A program made the position numbers and the translations under genes. Positions 37,338 through 49,699 of a stretch of 64,000 bases of DNA are shown one piece after another. The notes under the pieces are model-generated. The model made no database searches. It had not been told where the DNA came from and was given only the letters and a program-made list of their open reading frames with translations. The DNA lies in NCBI RefSeq assembly GCF_005144415.1, contig NZ_SWJE01000003.1, forward strand, positions 310,001 through 374,000, given 5' to 3'. The stretch is from Trinickia terrae. GTDB lineage: Bacteria > Pseudomonadota > Gammaproteobacteria > Burkholderiales > Burkholderiaceae. Each line of letters opens with the position of its first letter. Position 1 is the stretch's first letter.

Positions 37338-38996
37338 CTACGCCGTCAGCATTTCCTTGGCGTGCTTGCGAGTCGTCGGGGTAATTTCCAGGCCGCCGAG
37401 CATCCGCGCGACTTCCTCGATGCGGCTCGCGCGGTCGAGCGGCGAGACCGTGCTGAGCGTGCCGCCGTTAGCATCGCTCGCCTTCGCCACCTGGAAATGA
37501 TGGTCGCCGCGTGCGGCCACCTGCGGCAAGTGCGTGACGCACAGCACCTGCCGGTCGCGGCCAAGCTGGTGCAAAAGACGCCCGACCACTTCGGCGACGC
37601 CGCCGCCGATGCCGGTGTCGACTTCGTCGAAGATCAGTGTCGGCGTCGGGCTGGCGGTGCTCGCGATCACGGCCAGCGCCAGGCTGATCCGCGCCAGCTC
37701 GCCGCCGGACGCGACCTTGGCGAGCGGCCGCAGCGGCACGCCCGCATGGCCCGCGACGCGGAACTCGATCTGCTCGAGCCCGTGCGCGCCGCCTTCGGCG
37801 AGCGGCAGCAGCGCGACTTCGAAGCTGCCCCCCGCCATCGACAATTCCTGCATCCCCGCCGTCACGGCCGTGCCCAGCGTTTTCGCGGCCTTGGCGCGCG
37901 CCTTCGACAGCAGCTTGGCCTCGCCCAGATAGGCTTCCTTCGCCTTGGCCTCGGCGGCGCGCAGGCCGTCGAGATCGGCGGCGGCGTCGAGCGCCGCGAG
38001 TTGCGCGCGGCGGGCCCGGTGCTCTTCCGGCAGCGTCTCGGGTTGCAGGCGGAATTTGCGTGCGATCGAATGGAGCGCGTCGAGCCGGTGTTCGACTTGC
38101 GCGAGCCGGTCCGGGTCGAGCTCGAGCCTCTGAGCGTAGTGCGTGAGCGAGTAGGACGCCTCGCGCAGCTGGATCTCGGCCGGCTCCAGCGAGGCGAGCG
38201 CGTCGTTGAGCGCCGGGTCGATCTCGGCGAGATCGCGCAGCTTCGACACGATCGAGCCGAGCTGGGCGAGCATCGCTTCGTCCGACTCCGATAGCGCGTT
38301 GAGCGCGCCCTGCACGCCTTCGATCAGGTTCGCCGAGTGCGAAAGTCGCCGGTGCTCGGCGCCGATCTCCTCCCACTCGCCCGGCTGCGGCGCGAGCTTG
38401 TCGAGTTCGGCGAGCTGCCACGCGAGCCGTTCGCGCTCGAGCTGCAGCTCGCGGTCGCGCGCCTGCGCGAGCTCGACGGCCTGGGCCGCGTCGCGCCATG
38501 CGCGGTGCGCGCGGGCGACGCCCGTCGCAGTGGCGGTGAGTCCCGCGTGCGTATCGAACAGTTCACGTTGCGCGTCCGGGCGCATCAGCAATTGATGCGC
38601 GTGCTGGCCGTGGATGTCGACGAGCATCTCGCCGACCCCGCGCAACTGCGTGAGCGTTGCCGGCGTGCCGTTGATGAAGGCGCGCGAGCGCCCGTTCGCA
38701 TCGACGACGCGGCGCAGCAGCACGCTGTCCGAGCTTTCGCCGTCGCCGAGCGCCTGCTCGTCGAGCCAGCGCGCGACGTGCTCGTGCGCGGCGAATTCGG
38801 CGGTGATGTCGGCGCGGCCCTGGCCGGTGCGTACGATGCTCGCGTCGGCGCGCGCGCCGAGCGTGAGCGCGAGCGCATCGATCAGGATCGATTTGCCGGC
38901 GCCCGTTTCACCTGAGAAAACCGTGAAGCCGCGGTCGAATTCGAGATCGAGCGCGGCGACGATGACGAAGTCGCGTATCGAGAGGTGGCGCAGCAT
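37338..38996 (-). CDS. recN: DNA repair protein RecN
   Basis: This 552-residue SMC-like ATPase acts in double-strand break repair. The Walker A FSGETGAGKSILIDAL lies near residue 28. A central coiled coil is rich in Arg/Glu/Leu. The C-terminal ABC signature lies in KVASGGELARISLALAVI, and Walker B is LIFDEVDTGIGG near 445. It lies 12 bases downstream of nadK, as in many proteobacteria. Confidence 0.98.
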   Translation of the reverse strand: MLRHLSIRDFVIVAALDLEFDRGFTVFSGETGAGKSILIDALALTLGARADASIVRTGQGRADITAEFAAHEHVARWLDEQALGDGESSDSVLLRRVVDANGRSRAFINGTPATLTQLRGVGEMLVDIHGQHAHQLLMRPDAQRELFDTHAGLTATATGVARAHRAWRDAAQAVELAQARDRELQLERERLAWQLAELDKLAPQPGEWEEIGAEHRRLSHSANLIEGVQGALNALSESDEAMLAQLGSIVSKLRDLAEIDPALNDALASLEPAEIQLREASYSLTHYAQRLELDPDRLAQVEHRLDALHSIARKFRLQPETLPEEHRARRAQLAALDAAADLDGLRAAEAKAKEAYLGEAKLLSKARAKAAKTLGTAVTAGMQELSMAGGSFEVALLPLAEGGAHGLEQIEFRVAGHAGVPLRPLAKVASGGELARISLALAVIASTASPTPTLIFDEVDTGIGGGVAEVVGRLLHQLGRDRQVLCVTHLPQVAARGDHHFQVAKASDANGGTLSTVSPLDRASRIEEVARMLGGLEITPTTRKHAKEMLTA

Positions 38997-39008
38997 GGGG
39001 GCGAGGGG

Positions 39009-39911
39009 TTACTCCAGCGGGTCGTCGTCGTGCGACGGGTGCTCGTTCCAGTGCAGCTTCTTTCTGAGCGTCGCGTAATAGCTATAGCCGACCGGGTGCA
39101 GGAACGGCACGGTGTGCCGCGAGCGGCGCACGTCGATCGTGTCGTTCAGCTCGAGCGCGGTGAACGATTGCATGTCGAAGTTCACGTTGACGTCGCGCCC
39201 GGCGATGATCTGGATGCTGACCGTGCTGTCGTCCGGCAGCACGATCGGACGGTTCGAGAGCGCATGCGGGGCGATTGGCACGAGCACGATGCCTCCCAAT
39301 TGCGGATGCAGGATCGGCCCCTGCGACGACAGCGCATACGCGGTCGAGCCGGTCGGCGTGGCGACGATCAGCCCGTCCGAGCGCTGGTTGTACATGAAGC
39401 GGCCGTCGACCGATACACGCAATTCCGCCATGCCCGAAAAGCCGCTGCGGTTCACGACCACGTCGTTGAACGCGAGCGCGTGATAGATCGGCTCGCCGTT
39501 GCGCATGATGCGCGACTCAAGCAGCGAGCGTTCCTCGCGCTCGAAGCTGCCGGCCAGCATTTGCGGCACGACTTCCTGCATATCCGCCGCCGCGATGTCG
39601 GTGATGAAGCCGAGCCGCCCGTGGTTGATGCCGATCAGCGGCGTCTTGTACGGCGCGAGCTGGCGCCCGATGCCGAGCATCGTGCCGTCGCCGCCGAGCA
39701 CCACGGCCACGTCCGCGCGCGCACCGATCTCCGCGGGCGTGAGCGCCGGGTAGCCCGACACGCCGATATCGCTCGCCGTCTCCGCTTCGAACACGACTTC
39801 GAGCCCGCGCTTTGCGATGCACGCGGCGAGCGCCATCAGCGGCTCGCTGATGGCCGGTGTATTGCTGCGCCCGACGAGCGCAACGGTCTTGAACTGGCTG
39901 CCAATTTCCAT
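39009..39911 (-). CDS. nadK: NAD kinase
   Basis: This 300-residue enzyme phosphorylates NAD to NADP. Signatures are [16 protein letters not shown] (GGDG motif near 68) and [13 protein letters not shown], with [16 protein letters not shown] near 185. Length fits E. coli NadK (292). It is upstream of recN on the same strand and divergent from hrcA. Confidence 0.97.
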   Translation of the reverse strand: MEIGSQFKTVALVGRSNTPAISEPLMALAACIAKRGLEVVFEAETASDIGVSGYPALTPAEIGARADVAVVLGGDGTMLGIGRQLAPYKTPLIGINHGRLGFITDIAAADMQEVVPQMLAGSFEREERSLLESRIMRNGEPIYHALAFNDVVVNRSGFSGMAELRVSVDGRFMYNQRSDGLIVATPTGSTAYALSSQGPILHPQLGGIVLVPIAPHALSNRPIVLPDDSTVSIQIIAGRDVNVNFDMQSFTALELNDTIDVRRSRHTVPFLHPVGYSYYATLRKKLHWNEHPSHDDDPLE

Positions 39912-40207
39912 GCCGGCATTACACCATAGGTGCGGTTTGAAAAGAACCGTCGTAGCGCGTCTGCTGGAGCCCCGGCTTTATCTTTCGCGTATTCGATCGG
40001 CATCGATTTGTGGCTAGAATGGTGTCGCCCTGATGACATTTTAGGCACCGGCGCTTCGCCGGCGCGGGGCGTCGCATGGGGGCCGGAGCGCGGCAGGCGC
40101 GCAGATGCGCCAATTGGCCTGGCGGCCCGGCGCACCAAGGCCGTCAGGTCGCCGCGTCAACGCCGCGCGCTCGCCGGGCAGCCGCCGTTAAGCTAGAATT
40201 TTGCGTC

Positions 40208-41227
40208 ATGTTAGATCCACGTGCCCAAACCCTCCTCAAAACGCTGATCGAGCGATACATCGCCGAAGGTCAACCGGTCGGCTCGCGCACGTTGTCGCGC
40301 TATTCCGGGCTCGAGCTGAGTCCGGCGACGATCCGCAACGTGATGTCCGACCTCGAGGAGCTGGGTCTCGTGATCAGTCCGCATACCTCGGCGGGCCGCA
40401 TTCCGACACCGCGCGGCTACCGCCTGTTCGTCGACACGATGCTGACCGTCGAGTCGGCAGCCGAGGAAGAGGCGGTCACCCAGACGGTCAAGACCACGCT
40501 GCAGCCGGGCGAGCCGCAGAAGGTGGTGGCCGCCGCGGCGAGCGTGCTGTCGAACCTCTCGCAGTTCGCGGGCGTCGTGCTGACGCCGCGTCGTAGCCAC
40601 GTGTTCAAGCAGATCGAGTTCATGCGCTTGTCCGACAAGCGCATCCTGCTCATCATCGTGACGCCCGAAGGCGACGTGCAGAACCGCATCATGGCGACGC
40701 AGCGCGACTATTCGCCGTCGCAGCTCACGGAAGCCTCCAATTACATCAACGCGCATTTCGCCGGCCTCTCGTTCGACGAAGTGCGGCGGCGCCTGCGCGA
40801 AGAGATCGACCAACTGCGCGGCGACATGACGACGCTGATGCATGCGGCCGTCACCGCGAGCACCGACGAAATGGACACCGGCGAGACGGTGCTTATTTCG
40901 GGCGAGCGCAACCTGCTCGAAGTGGCGGACCTTTCGTCCGATATGGCGCGGCTGCGCAAGCTGTTCGACGTTTTCGACCAAAAGACGAGCCTCCTTCAGT
41001 TGCTCGACGTATCGAGCCATGCCCAAGGCGTGCAGATATTCATCGGCGGCGAATCGAATCTCGTGCCGATCGAGCAGATGAGCGTCGTGACGGCGCCGTA
41101 CGAAGTGAACGGCAGGATCGTCGGTACGCTCGGCGTGATCGGGCCGACGCGGATGGCATACAACCGCGTGATTCCGATCGTCGATATCACCGCGCGCCTG
41201 CTTTCGATGGCGCTCAGTCAACAGTAG
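40208..41227 (+). CDS. hrcA: Heat-inducible transcription repressor HrcA
   Basis: This 339-residue repressor binds CIRCE elements in front of chaperone operons. An N-terminal winged helix ([40 protein letters not shown]) is followed by a GAF-like dimer domain and the conserved end [18 protein letters not shown]. No complete CIRCE was found in this window. TAGAAT elements lie at 40015 and 40194, the first with a moderate -35 (TTCGAT) at 17 bp. The ATG at 40208 fits the family. Confidence 0.97.
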   Translation: MLDPRAQTLLKTLIERYIAEGQPVGSRTLSRYSGLELSPATIRNVMSDLEELGLVISPHTSAGRIPTPRGYRLFVDTMLTVESAAEEEAVTQTVKTTLQPGEPQKVVAAAASVLSNLSQFAGVVLTPRRSHVFKQIEFMRLSDKRILLIIVTPEGDVQNRIMATQRDYSPSQLTEASNYINAHFAGLSFDEVRRRLREEIDQLRGDMTTLMHAAVTASTDEMDTGETVLISGERNLLEVADLSSDMARLRKLFDVFDQKTSLLQLLDVSSHAQGVQIFIGGESNLVPIEQMSVVTAPYEVNGRIVGTLGVIGPTRMAYNRVIPIVDITARLLSMALSQQ

Positions 41228-41364
41228 TCTCCACGCGCCGATACGCGCTGCCAATCGGCCGAACGGCCGGGTATGCGCGGCCAGCCGCGCCGCTATAATG
41301 AGCCGGATCCGAACCGACGCTTTGCCGCCTGCCCCGAGGGGCGGCGCGCTTTTGCTTGTTGCCT

Positions 41365-42432
41365 ATGCGTTTTGACCTCGAGCTGCCGTCGCAGCCCGCC
41401 ACGTCGCACCGCGTCGCCGTGCTGCTGATCAATCTCGGCACGCCCGATGCGCCTACGCCCTCCGCGGTGCGCCGCTATCTTGCGCAGTTCCTGTCTGACC
41501 CGCGCGTCGTCGAGATTCCGGCGCTGGCTTGGCAGGCCATCCTGCGCCTGTTGATCCTGCCGCTGCGCGGGCGGGCGTCCGCGAAGAAATATGCGGCGGT
41601 CTGGATGCCGGAAGGCTCGCCGTTGCGGGTCCACACCGAAAAGCAGGCCGAAGCGATGCGCCAGCTGCTGCACGCCAACGACTATCACGTGATCGTCGAA
41701 TACGCGATGCGCTACGGTACGCCCGGCATTCCCGCGATGCTCAAGCAACTGAAGCTCGCGGGCGCCGAGCGTGTGCTGCTGATGCCGATGTACCCACAAT
41801 ATTCGTCGTCGACGACGGCGACCGCCTTCGACGATGCCTTTGCCGCGCTAAGGCGCATGCGCAACCAGCCGGAAATTCGCACGGTGCGCCAGTATGCCGA
41901 CCATCCGGCCTATATCCACGCGCTTGCCGAACAGGTGCGCCAGTATTGGGCCGCGCACGGCCGCCCGGATTTCGCGGCCGGCGACAAGCTGGTCCTGAGC
42001 TTTCACGGCGTGCCGAAGCGCACGATGGACCTCGGCGACCCGTACCACGAACAGTGTCGGCAGACCGCCGCGCTCTTGATGACCGAGCTCGGGCTGACGC
42101 TTTTAGAGTGCCGGGTGACGTTCCAGTCGCGTTTCGGCCGCGCAGAATGGCTGCAGCCCTATACGGCGCCGACGCTCAAGGAGTTGGGCGCAGCGGGCGT
42201 GCGGCGCGCCGACGTCTTCTGCCCGGGTTTCACCGCTGATTGCCTCGAGACGATCGAGGAGATTGGCCTGGAGGTGCGTGACGAATTCCTGCATGCGGGC
42301 GGCAAGGAGTTTCACCGGATCGCGTGCCTGAACTCGTCGCCGGCGTGGATCGACGCACTGGGCGAGATCGTTGCGCAGAATCTGCAGGGGTGGCCGGTTC
42401 GCGCGGCGTCGCCGCTGAACATGGTGGCGTAG
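41365..42432 (+). CDS. hemH: Ferrochelatase
   Basis: This 355-residue enzyme inserts Fe(II) into protoporphyrin IX in the last step of haem synthesis. Signatures are [20 protein letters not shown] near the N-terminus, the active-site His in [19 protein letters not shown], and the metal-site Glu in [15 protein letters not shown] near 285. The ATG at 41365 is preferred to a TTG three codons upstream. It is followed 55 bases later by hsp15. Confidence 0.97.
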   Translation: MRFDLELPSQPATSHRVAVLLINLGTPDAPTPSAVRRYLAQFLSDPRVVEIPALAWQAILRLLILPLRGRASAKKYAAVWMPEGSPLRVHTEKQAEAMRQLLHANDYHVIVEYAMRYGTPGIPAMLKQLKLAGAERVLLMPMYPQYSSSTTATAFDDAFAALRRMRNQPEIRTVRQYADHPAYIHALAEQVRQYWAAHGRPDFAAGDKLVLSFHGVPKRTMDLGDPYHEQCRQTAALLMTELGLTLLECRVTFQSRFGRAEWLQPYTAPTLKELGAAGVRRADVFCPGFTADCLETIEEIGLEVRDEFLHAGGKEFHRIACLNSSPAWIDALGEIVAQNLQGWPVRAASPLNMVA

Positions 42433-42487
42433 GTCCTCGCCGGCGCGGATTGCCGCACCGGCTTGATTACGGCGCAATGGCGCCCAG

Positions 42488-42904
42488 ATGAATTTTATGA
42501 ACTACAAGATTTCGACCGAACCGGGCGCACGGCTGCGCATCGACAAGTGGCTGTGGGCCGCGCGCTTCTTCAAGACGCGTTCGCTGGCTGCGGATGCCGT
42601 CGAGAAGGGCCGCGTGCGCATCGGCGGCGCGCCGGTCAAGCCGGCCAAGGACGTGCGCGTCGGCGATCTCGTCGACATCGAAATCGAGCGGATCGTGTGG
42701 CAGGTTCAGGTGTTGGGGATCTGCGAGGTGCGCGGTCCGGCGAGCGTCGCGCAGACGCTTTATGCGGAAACGGCGGACAGCCGGGAAAGGCGCACGGCCG
42801 AACTGGAGCGGCGCAAGACATATCGCGAGCCGGCGGCCGAATTGCACGGCAGGCCGACGAAGCGCGACCGGCGCATCATCGACAAACTTTCAGGTGGGGG
42901 TTGA
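42488..42904 (+). CDS. hslR: S4-domain RNA-binding heat-shock protein Hsp15
   Basis: This 138-residue ribosome-rescue factor binds stalled 50S subunits that still carry peptidyl-tRNA. The S4 fold is at residues about 15-80 (LRIDKWLWAARFFKTRSLA, GRVRIGGAPVKPAKDVRVGDLVDIE). A basic C-terminal tail follows (RRKTYREPAAELHGRPTKRDRRIIDKLSGG). The 3' end overlaps a small gene on the other strand by 29 bases. Confidence 0.93.
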   Translation: MNFMNYKISTEPGARLRIDKWLWAARFFKTRSLAADAVEKGRVRIGGAPVKPAKDVRVGDLVDIEIERIVWQVQVLGICEVRGPASVAQTLYAETADSRERRTAELERRKTYREPAAELHGRPTKRDRRIIDKLSGGG

Positions 42905-43037
42905 ACAACTGTTCGAACGTGGCATGCACGCTGCCGTATTCGGTGGTGTTGTCGTTGACAGCCCCGGACATACAGATGGTGGTGGTTCCCGCGATGAGTA
43001 CCAACGCGACCACCGCTATTGCAAAGGTCAGTTTCAC
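42876..43037 (-). CDS. Small exported-looking peptide (53 aa), GTG start
   Basis: A GTG at 43037 sits six bases after a strong GGGGGAG ribosome-binding site. The product begins with a classical signal sequence (KLTFAIAVVALVLIAGTTT, residues 2-20), then CMSGAVNDNTTEYG and a short tail ending HLKVCR. It has two cysteines and would be a mature peptide of about 30 residues, or stay as a membrane peptide. I do not recognise the family. It is convergent with hsp15 and overlaps its last 29 bases. No clear promoter was found. Confidence 0.55.
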   Translation of the reverse strand: MKLTFAIAVVALVLIAGTTTICMSGAVNDNTTEYGSVHATFEQLFNPHLKVCR

Positions 43038-43414
43038 GGTACTCCCCCTGGAGAAGAAAGTGCTGCGGAAACGGGCGATTCAGCGGTTTTGGCGGCTTAT
43101 GAGAGGCTGGGGACAACCAGCCTTTTTCTCGATGCTTATACCAAGTTTAGGGCAAACCCGTATGGTGCTCAATGTGGACGTGACGGCTAACAGATAATCA
43201 ATGTAACGGCCTATTTCGGGTGCACGCGGGAGGTGCAAAAACTCGGCGGGAGGCCCTTGAAATCGGCTTTCTAGCCCTCATTTGCCGCCGCGACGCGTAA
43301 CAATGCGCAACCATGGGGTTGCGCTTTTGCAACACTCATTGGCCGTGATGCGGCGCCTGGCAGTTGCTTCGCCGTCGCGCCTTGGGCTCAACCTTCTAGA
43401 CGACTTTCAGCGAC
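43038..43414. other. Intergenic region upstream of grpE
   Basis: These 377 bases hold the sigma-32-type promoter of grpE (43256-43283) and must also hold the promoter of the leftward small peptide gene. No other gene was recognised. Confidence 0.5.
43256..43283 (+). promoter_or_regulatory. Sigma-32 (heat-shock) promoter of grpE
   Basis: -35 CTTGAAA (43256-43262), a 13-base spacer and -10 CCTCATTT (43276-43283) match the RpoH consensus CTTGAAA-N13-CCCCATNT at all but one defined base. Transcription should start near 43290, giving a 5' leader of about 125 bases. Confidence 0.8.
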
Positions 43415-43990
43415 ATGGAAAACACGCAAGACAATCCAGCGACCCAGAACCCCACGCCGGCCGACGAGGCCGCGCGCGAGGCTGCCGAAAACGCGGCGGC
43501 GGAGAACGCCGCTGCTGGGCAGGCCGCGTCGGAGGTCACTGCCGAAGCCGCGCTGGCCGAGGCCGAGGCCAAGATCACCGAATTGCAGGAAAGCTTCCTG
43601 CGCGCCAAGGCGGAAACCGAGAACGTGCGCCGCCGCGCCCACGAGGAAGTGCAGAAGGCTCACAAATTCGCAATCGAAAGCTTCGCCGAGCGCCTGCTGC
43701 CGGTGATCGACAGCCTCGAAGCCGCGCTTGCCGACTCGTCGGGCGACCAAACGAAGATCCGCGAAGGCGTCGATCTGACGCTGCGCCAGCTGACGAGCGC
43801 GATGGAAAAGGGTCGTATCACAGTCCTGAACCCGGTCGGTGAGAAGTTCGATCCGCACCGCCATCAGGCCATTTCGATGGTGCCTGCCGAGCAGGAGGCC
43901 AACACTGTCGTCGCCGTGCTGCAGAAGGGTTACGTCATCGCCGACCGCGTGCTGCGTCCGGCGCTCGTGACCGTCGCGCAGCCCAAGTAA
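43415..43990 (+). CDS. grpE: Nucleotide exchange factor GrpE
   Basis: This 191-residue DnaK co-chaperone releases ADP from DnaK. An Ala/Glu-rich disordered start (1-45) is followed by a long coiled coil ([21 protein letters not shown]) and a beta-wing domain ([36 protein letters not shown]). The ribosome-binding site is poor. It is the first gene of the grpE-dnaK-dnaJ cluster, behind a heat-shock promoter. Confidence 0.97.
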   Translation: MENTQDNPATQNPTPADEAAREAAENAAAENAAAGQAASEVTAEAALAEAEAKITELQESFLRAKAETENVRRRAHEEVQKAHKFAIESFAERLLPVIDSLEAALADSSGDQTKIREGVDLTLRQLTSAMEKGRITVLNPVGEKFDPHRHQAISMVPAEQEANTVVAVLQKGYVIADRVLRPALVTVAQPK

Positions 43991-44228
43991 GCGGCTGCCT
44001 GAGCCTCTGCCCACCTTTGCGGCAAGCGGAAGCCCGCGCTCGACCCCGCGCGTGAGACAATCCGCGCCTTTGGCGCCGGCGATTGAAAAAATTAAAGACC
44101 GCATCGTATGGAGGGTCTTGAAATCGATGCGGGCGCACTTACTTTGAGTGCAGGTTTGAATTTCGGGCGGCGGGCCTTGCTGGACAAGGCCCGCCCCAAA
44201 GCGATCAAAAGTCAGGAGATTAGGAAAA

Positions 44229-46187
<1,959 letters not shown>

Positions 46188-46415
46188 GGCTCGAAGAACG
46201 AGCTTCAGCAATAGAGCGACCGGCGCTCGATAGAGTGACCGGCCGCGGTGAACGCGCCTGGCGGACTTTTGGGTCCTCCGGGCACATTTGTTTTATGGAC
46301 GGCGGCGCTTTTTCCCCGGCAACCCGGCGTGAAAGCGTCTTCCAGACGAGTCGCGAGACTCCACAGCATTCGAAAGGAGCGGCCGCGCGAGGTGCGCGGC
46401 CGGCGTTGAACCGAC

Positions 46416-47552
46416 ATGGCGAAACGGGATTACTACGAGGTTCTGGGTGTCGCGAAGAACGCGAGCGACGACGAGATCAAGAAGGCTTATCGCAAGCTCG
46501 CGATGAAGTACCACCCCGACCGCAATCCGGACAACAAGGATGCGGAAGAGCGTTTCAAGGAGGCGAAGGAAGCCTATGAAATGCTGTCGGACTCGCAAAA
46601 GCGCACGGCGTACGACCAGTACGGCCATGCCGGCGTCGATCCGAACATGGGGGCGGCGGGAGCGCAGGGCTTCGGCGGTTTTGCCGATGCATTCGGCGAC
46701 ATTTTCGGCGATATCTTCGGTCAGGCGGCGGGCGGCGCAGCCCGCGGCGGGCGCGGTGGCCCGCAGGTCTATCGCGGCGCCGACCTGCGCTACAGCATGG
46801 AAATCACGCTCGAGCAGGCCGCCCACGGCTACGACACGCAGATCCGCGTGCCGAGCTGGGTCTCATGCGACGTCTGTCATGGCTCGGGCGCGAAGCCGGG
46901 CACCAAGCCGGAAACCTGCCCGACCTGTCACGGCTCCGGCGCGGTGCGGATGTCGCAGGGCTTCTTCAGCATCCAGCAGACCTGCCCGAAGTGCCACGGC
47001 AGCGGCACCTATATTCCCGAGCCGTGCGCGCATTGCCACGGCGCGGGCAAGGTGAAGGAAACCAAGACCCTCGAAGTGAAGATCCCGGCAGGCATCGACG
47101 ACGGCATGCGTATCCGCTCGGCCGGCAACGGCGAGCCGGGCATCAACGGCGGGCCGTCGGGCGACCTGTACGTCGAGATCCACATCAAGCCGCACTCGGT
47201 GTTCGAGCGAGACGGCGACGACCTTCATTGCCAGATGCCGATTCCGTTCACCACGGCGGCGCTCGGCGGCGAGATCGAGGTGCCGACGCTCGCTGGCCGC
47301 GCGAGCTTCACGGTGCCGGAAGGCACACAGTCGGCCAAGACATTCCGTCTGCGCGGCAAGGGCATCAAGGGGCTGCGCTCGAGCATCGCGGGCGATCTCT
47401 ACGTGCACGTCCAGGTCGAGACGCCGGTGAAGCTGACCGAGCAGCAGCGCGACCTGCTCAAGCAGTTCGAGAAGTCGCTTTCGGAAGGCGGTCCGCGCCA
47501 CAGCCCGCAGAGCAAGAGCTGGTTCGACCGCGTGAAGAGCTTCTTCGATTGA
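46416..47552 (+). CDS. dnaJ: Chaperone DnaJ (Hsp40)
   Basis: This 378-residue co-chaperone stimulates DnaK ATPase. It has a J domain with HPD ([11 protein letters not shown] near 35), a Gly/Phe-rich linker and four CxxCxGxG zinc repeats ([32 protein letters not shown], about 148-205). Two C-terminal beta domains follow. It lies 228 bases after dnaK. Confidence 0.99.
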   Translation: MAKRDYYEVLGVAKNASDDEIKKAYRKLAMKYHPDRNPDNKDAEERFKEAKEAYEMLSDSQKRTAYDQYGHAGVDPNMGAAGAQGFGGFADAFGDIFGDIFGQAAGGAARGGRGGPQVYRGADLRYSMEITLEQAAHGYDTQIRVPSWVSCDVCHGSGAKPGTKPETCPTCHGSGAVRMSQGFFSIQQTCPKCHGSGTYIPEPCAHCHGAGKVKETKTLEVKIPAGIDDGMRIRSAGNGEPGINGGPSGDLYVEIHIKPHSVFERDGDDLHCQMPIPFTTAALGGEIEVPTLAGRASFTVPEGTQSAKTFRLRGKGIKGLRSSIAGDLYVHVQVETPVKLTEQQRDLLKQFEKSLSEGGPRHSPQSKSWFDRVKSFFD

Positions 47553-47601
47553 TCGGCATGGCGGGCGGCAAGCTCGGCGGCGCGTGACGCTGGTGGTGTA
47601 G

Positions 47602-49515
47602 ATGACAGCTGATGAGGTAAGGGCGGGCAGCGAGGTATTCGCGCTGCTCGACGATTGCGACTCGACCGCCGCCGTGCGGTCGAGTCGTTTGTACACGGGC
47701 TTTGTACGCGAGCACGTGTGCAGCGGCAGCGCGCGGCTCGACGAAGTCTGCGCCGCCGCCGAAGGCGACGCGCGCCACGGCCTGCATGCAGCCGTGCTCG
47801 CCGACTATGAGTTCGGCCGTAACCTGTCGTTGTCGAAGGAAGGCGGCTTCGCAAGCTCGCAAAAAATGCAGCCAGGCAATGCCTCGCTGCATTTTTTGAT
47901 GTTCTCGCGCTGCGATAAGCTGTCGCGCGACGAAGCCGATGCTTGGCTTGCGGGTCTTGACGGCGGTACGCAGGAACCGTCGGTGGCCGGGGCGATGAAC
48001 GTTACGCAGAGCGTCACCGAAGACGAGTTCGCTGCCGCGATCGCCGCCGTCCACGAGGCGCTGCGCGAGGGCGAGTCCTATCAGGTCAACTACACCTACC
48101 GGCTGGCGTTCGACGTCTTCGGCTCGCCGTTCGCGCTGTACCGGCGCCTGCGTCGGCGCCAGCCGGTGCGCTACGGCGCGCTGATCGCACGGCCCGGCGG
48201 CGCATGGGTCGTGTCGTGCTCGCCCGAGCTGTTTGTTGAGAAGGCCGGTGCGCGTCTGCGCGCGCGGCCGATGAAGGGGACGGCTGCGCGCGCGCCCGAT
48301 CCCGCCGACGATGCGCGCGCCGCGGACTTTCTCGCAAACGATCCCAAGAACCGCGCCGAGAACGTGATGATCGTCGACCTGCTGCGCAACGATCTGTCGC
48401 GGATTTCGAAGACAGGGTCCGTGAGCGTGCCGGCGCTGTTTTCCATCGAGCCTTATCCGTCGGTGTGGCAGATGACCTCGACCGTCGAGGCCGACGCGCA
48501 CGACGGCGTCACGTTCGCTGATGTGTTGGGTGCGCTCTTTCCTTGCGGCTCGATCACGGGCGCGCCGAAGTACCGGACGATGCAGTTGATCGACGCGATC
48601 GAGACGACGCCGCGCGGCCTCTACACAGGGGCGATCGGCTGGCTGGACGCGCCGCCGTTGGAGGATGCTTCGACCGATCATGGCCCGGCTTGCGGCGACT
48701 TCTGCATGTCGGTCGCCATCCGGACGCTGGAACTTGCGGCGCCGTCGGCTCAAGGGCTGCGGCGCGGGACGATGGGCGTAGGCGGCGGCGTCGTGCTCGA
48801 CAGCGTGGCCGCCGATGAATACACGGAGTGCCGCTTGAAAGCCAGCTTCCTGACGGGCGCCGATCCCGGCCTGCAACTATTCGAAACGATGCATGCGAGC
48901 CGCGAGGCGGGTGTGCGCCACCTCGATTTGCATCTGGATCGGCTCGGCGCGAGCTCGCACCAACTCGGCTTTGCATTCGACGAGGCTGGTTTGCGCGAGC
49001 GCATTGCCGAGCGTTGCGCGCAGTTGCCTGCCGGCGTCGACCACCGGTTTCGCCTGGCGCTGGCGAAGTCGGGCCATGTCGAGATCGTCGCGGCGCCGCT
49101 TGTGCCGCTTTCCAGTGATGTGGCCGGCGTGGCGCTGGCGCCGGAGCATGGTTTCGCACCGACGCAGGCGACCGATCCGCTGCTCCGGCACAAGACCACG
49201 CACCGCGCGGAATATGACCGAGGCTGGCGCGAAGCCGAGGCGCACGGCGGCTTCGACATGCTGTTTTTCAACGAGCGCGGCGAGTTGACCGAAGGCGGCC
49301 GGTCGAATGTGTTCGTGAAGCTGGACGGGCGCTGGTGGACGCCACCGCTGTCGTCAGGTGTGCTGCCGGGGGTGATGCGCCGGGTGCTGCTGGCCGATGC
49401 CGGTTTTCAAGCGGGCGAGCGGGTGCTCGTTCAGGCGGATCTGTTCGATGCCGAAGCGTTGATGGTATGCAACGCGCTGCGCGGAGCGCTGCCTGCGCGG
49501 CTGATGCGGAAATAG
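47602..49515 (+). CDS. pabB: Aminodeoxychorismate synthase I fused to aminodeoxychorismate lyase
   Basis: This 637-residue fusion covers two steps of p-aminobenzoate synthesis for folate. The N-terminal ~400 residues are a chorismate-binding PabB domain (GESYQVNYTYRL, RPMKGTAARA, KNRAENVMIVDLLRNDLSR, CGSITGAPKYRTMQLID). The C-terminal ~230 residues are a class IV aminotransferase-fold lyase like PabC (LFETMHASREAGVRHLDLHLDRL, LLRHKTTHRAEYDRG with the PLP Lys, FFNERGELTEGGRSNVFV). It lies 49 bases after dnaJ. Fused pabBC occurs in many Burkholderiales. PabA is not in the window. Confidence 0.95.
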   Translation: MTADEVRAGSEVFALLDDCDSTAAVRSSRLYTGFVREHVCSGSARLDEVCAAAEGDARHGLHAAVLADYEFGRNLSLSKEGGFASSQKMQPGNASLHFLMFSRCDKLSRDEADAWLAGLDGGTQEPSVAGAMNVTQSVTEDEFAAAIAAVHEALREGESYQVNYTYRLAFDVFGSPFALYRRLRRRQPVRYGALIARPGGAWVVSCSPELFVEKAGARLRARPMKGTAARAPDPADDARAADFLANDPKNRAENVMIVDLLRNDLSRISKTGSVSVPALFSIEPYPSVWQMTSTVEADAHDGVTFADVLGALFPCGSITGAPKYRTMQLIDAIETTPRGLYTGAIGWLDAPPLEDASTDHGPACGDFCMSVAIRTLELAAPSAQGLRRGTMGVGGGVVLDSVAADEYTECRLKASFLTGADPGLQLFETMHASREAGVRHLDLHLDRLGASSHQLGFAFDEAGLRERIAERCAQLPAGVDHRFRLALAKSGHVEIVAAPLVPLSSDVAGVALAPEHGFAPTQATDPLLRHKTTHRAEYDRGWREAEAHGGFDMLFFNERGELTEGGRSNVFVKLDGRWWTPPLSSGVLPGVMRRVLLADAGFQAGERVLVQADLFDAEALMVCNALRGALPARLMRK

Positions 49516-49699
49516 TCGGGCAACAATTTCTGGCGTTGCGTCAGGCGACGCGCTCGGCGCGAAGACGCAGCATCCACCCGGCGATGCGCACGAGGAGCGT
49601 ACGAAAACGGTTCGGGGTGGTGGCGGTGGCGTCTTTGCGAAGTTGCGCGACGTCTGTCAGGCAAAAAGGGCTCTCTGATTTCCGGCCGTCCGGCCGAGG

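Noticed and set aside
40045-40070. GC hairpin (CCGGCGCTTCGCCGG) upstream of hrcA as a terminator
   Set aside because: No T-run on either strand and no gene ends there.
44117-44150. CTTGAAA followed by CTTACTT-like sequence upstream of dnaK as a second sigma-32 promoter
   Set aside because: The -35 is perfect but the -10 region matches CCCCATNT poorly, so it was not called.
44135-44151. GCACTTACTTTGAGTGC before dnaK as a CIRCE (HrcA operator)
   Set aside because: The arms are short and the spacer is 5-7 bases instead of 9; the outer TTA/TAA are missing.
49516-49699. Possible short leftward peptide (ending in a frame with TLLVRIAGWMLRLRAERVA) between pabB and panB
   Set aside because: The frame has no start codon or ribosome-binding site, so it is at best a gene fragment.
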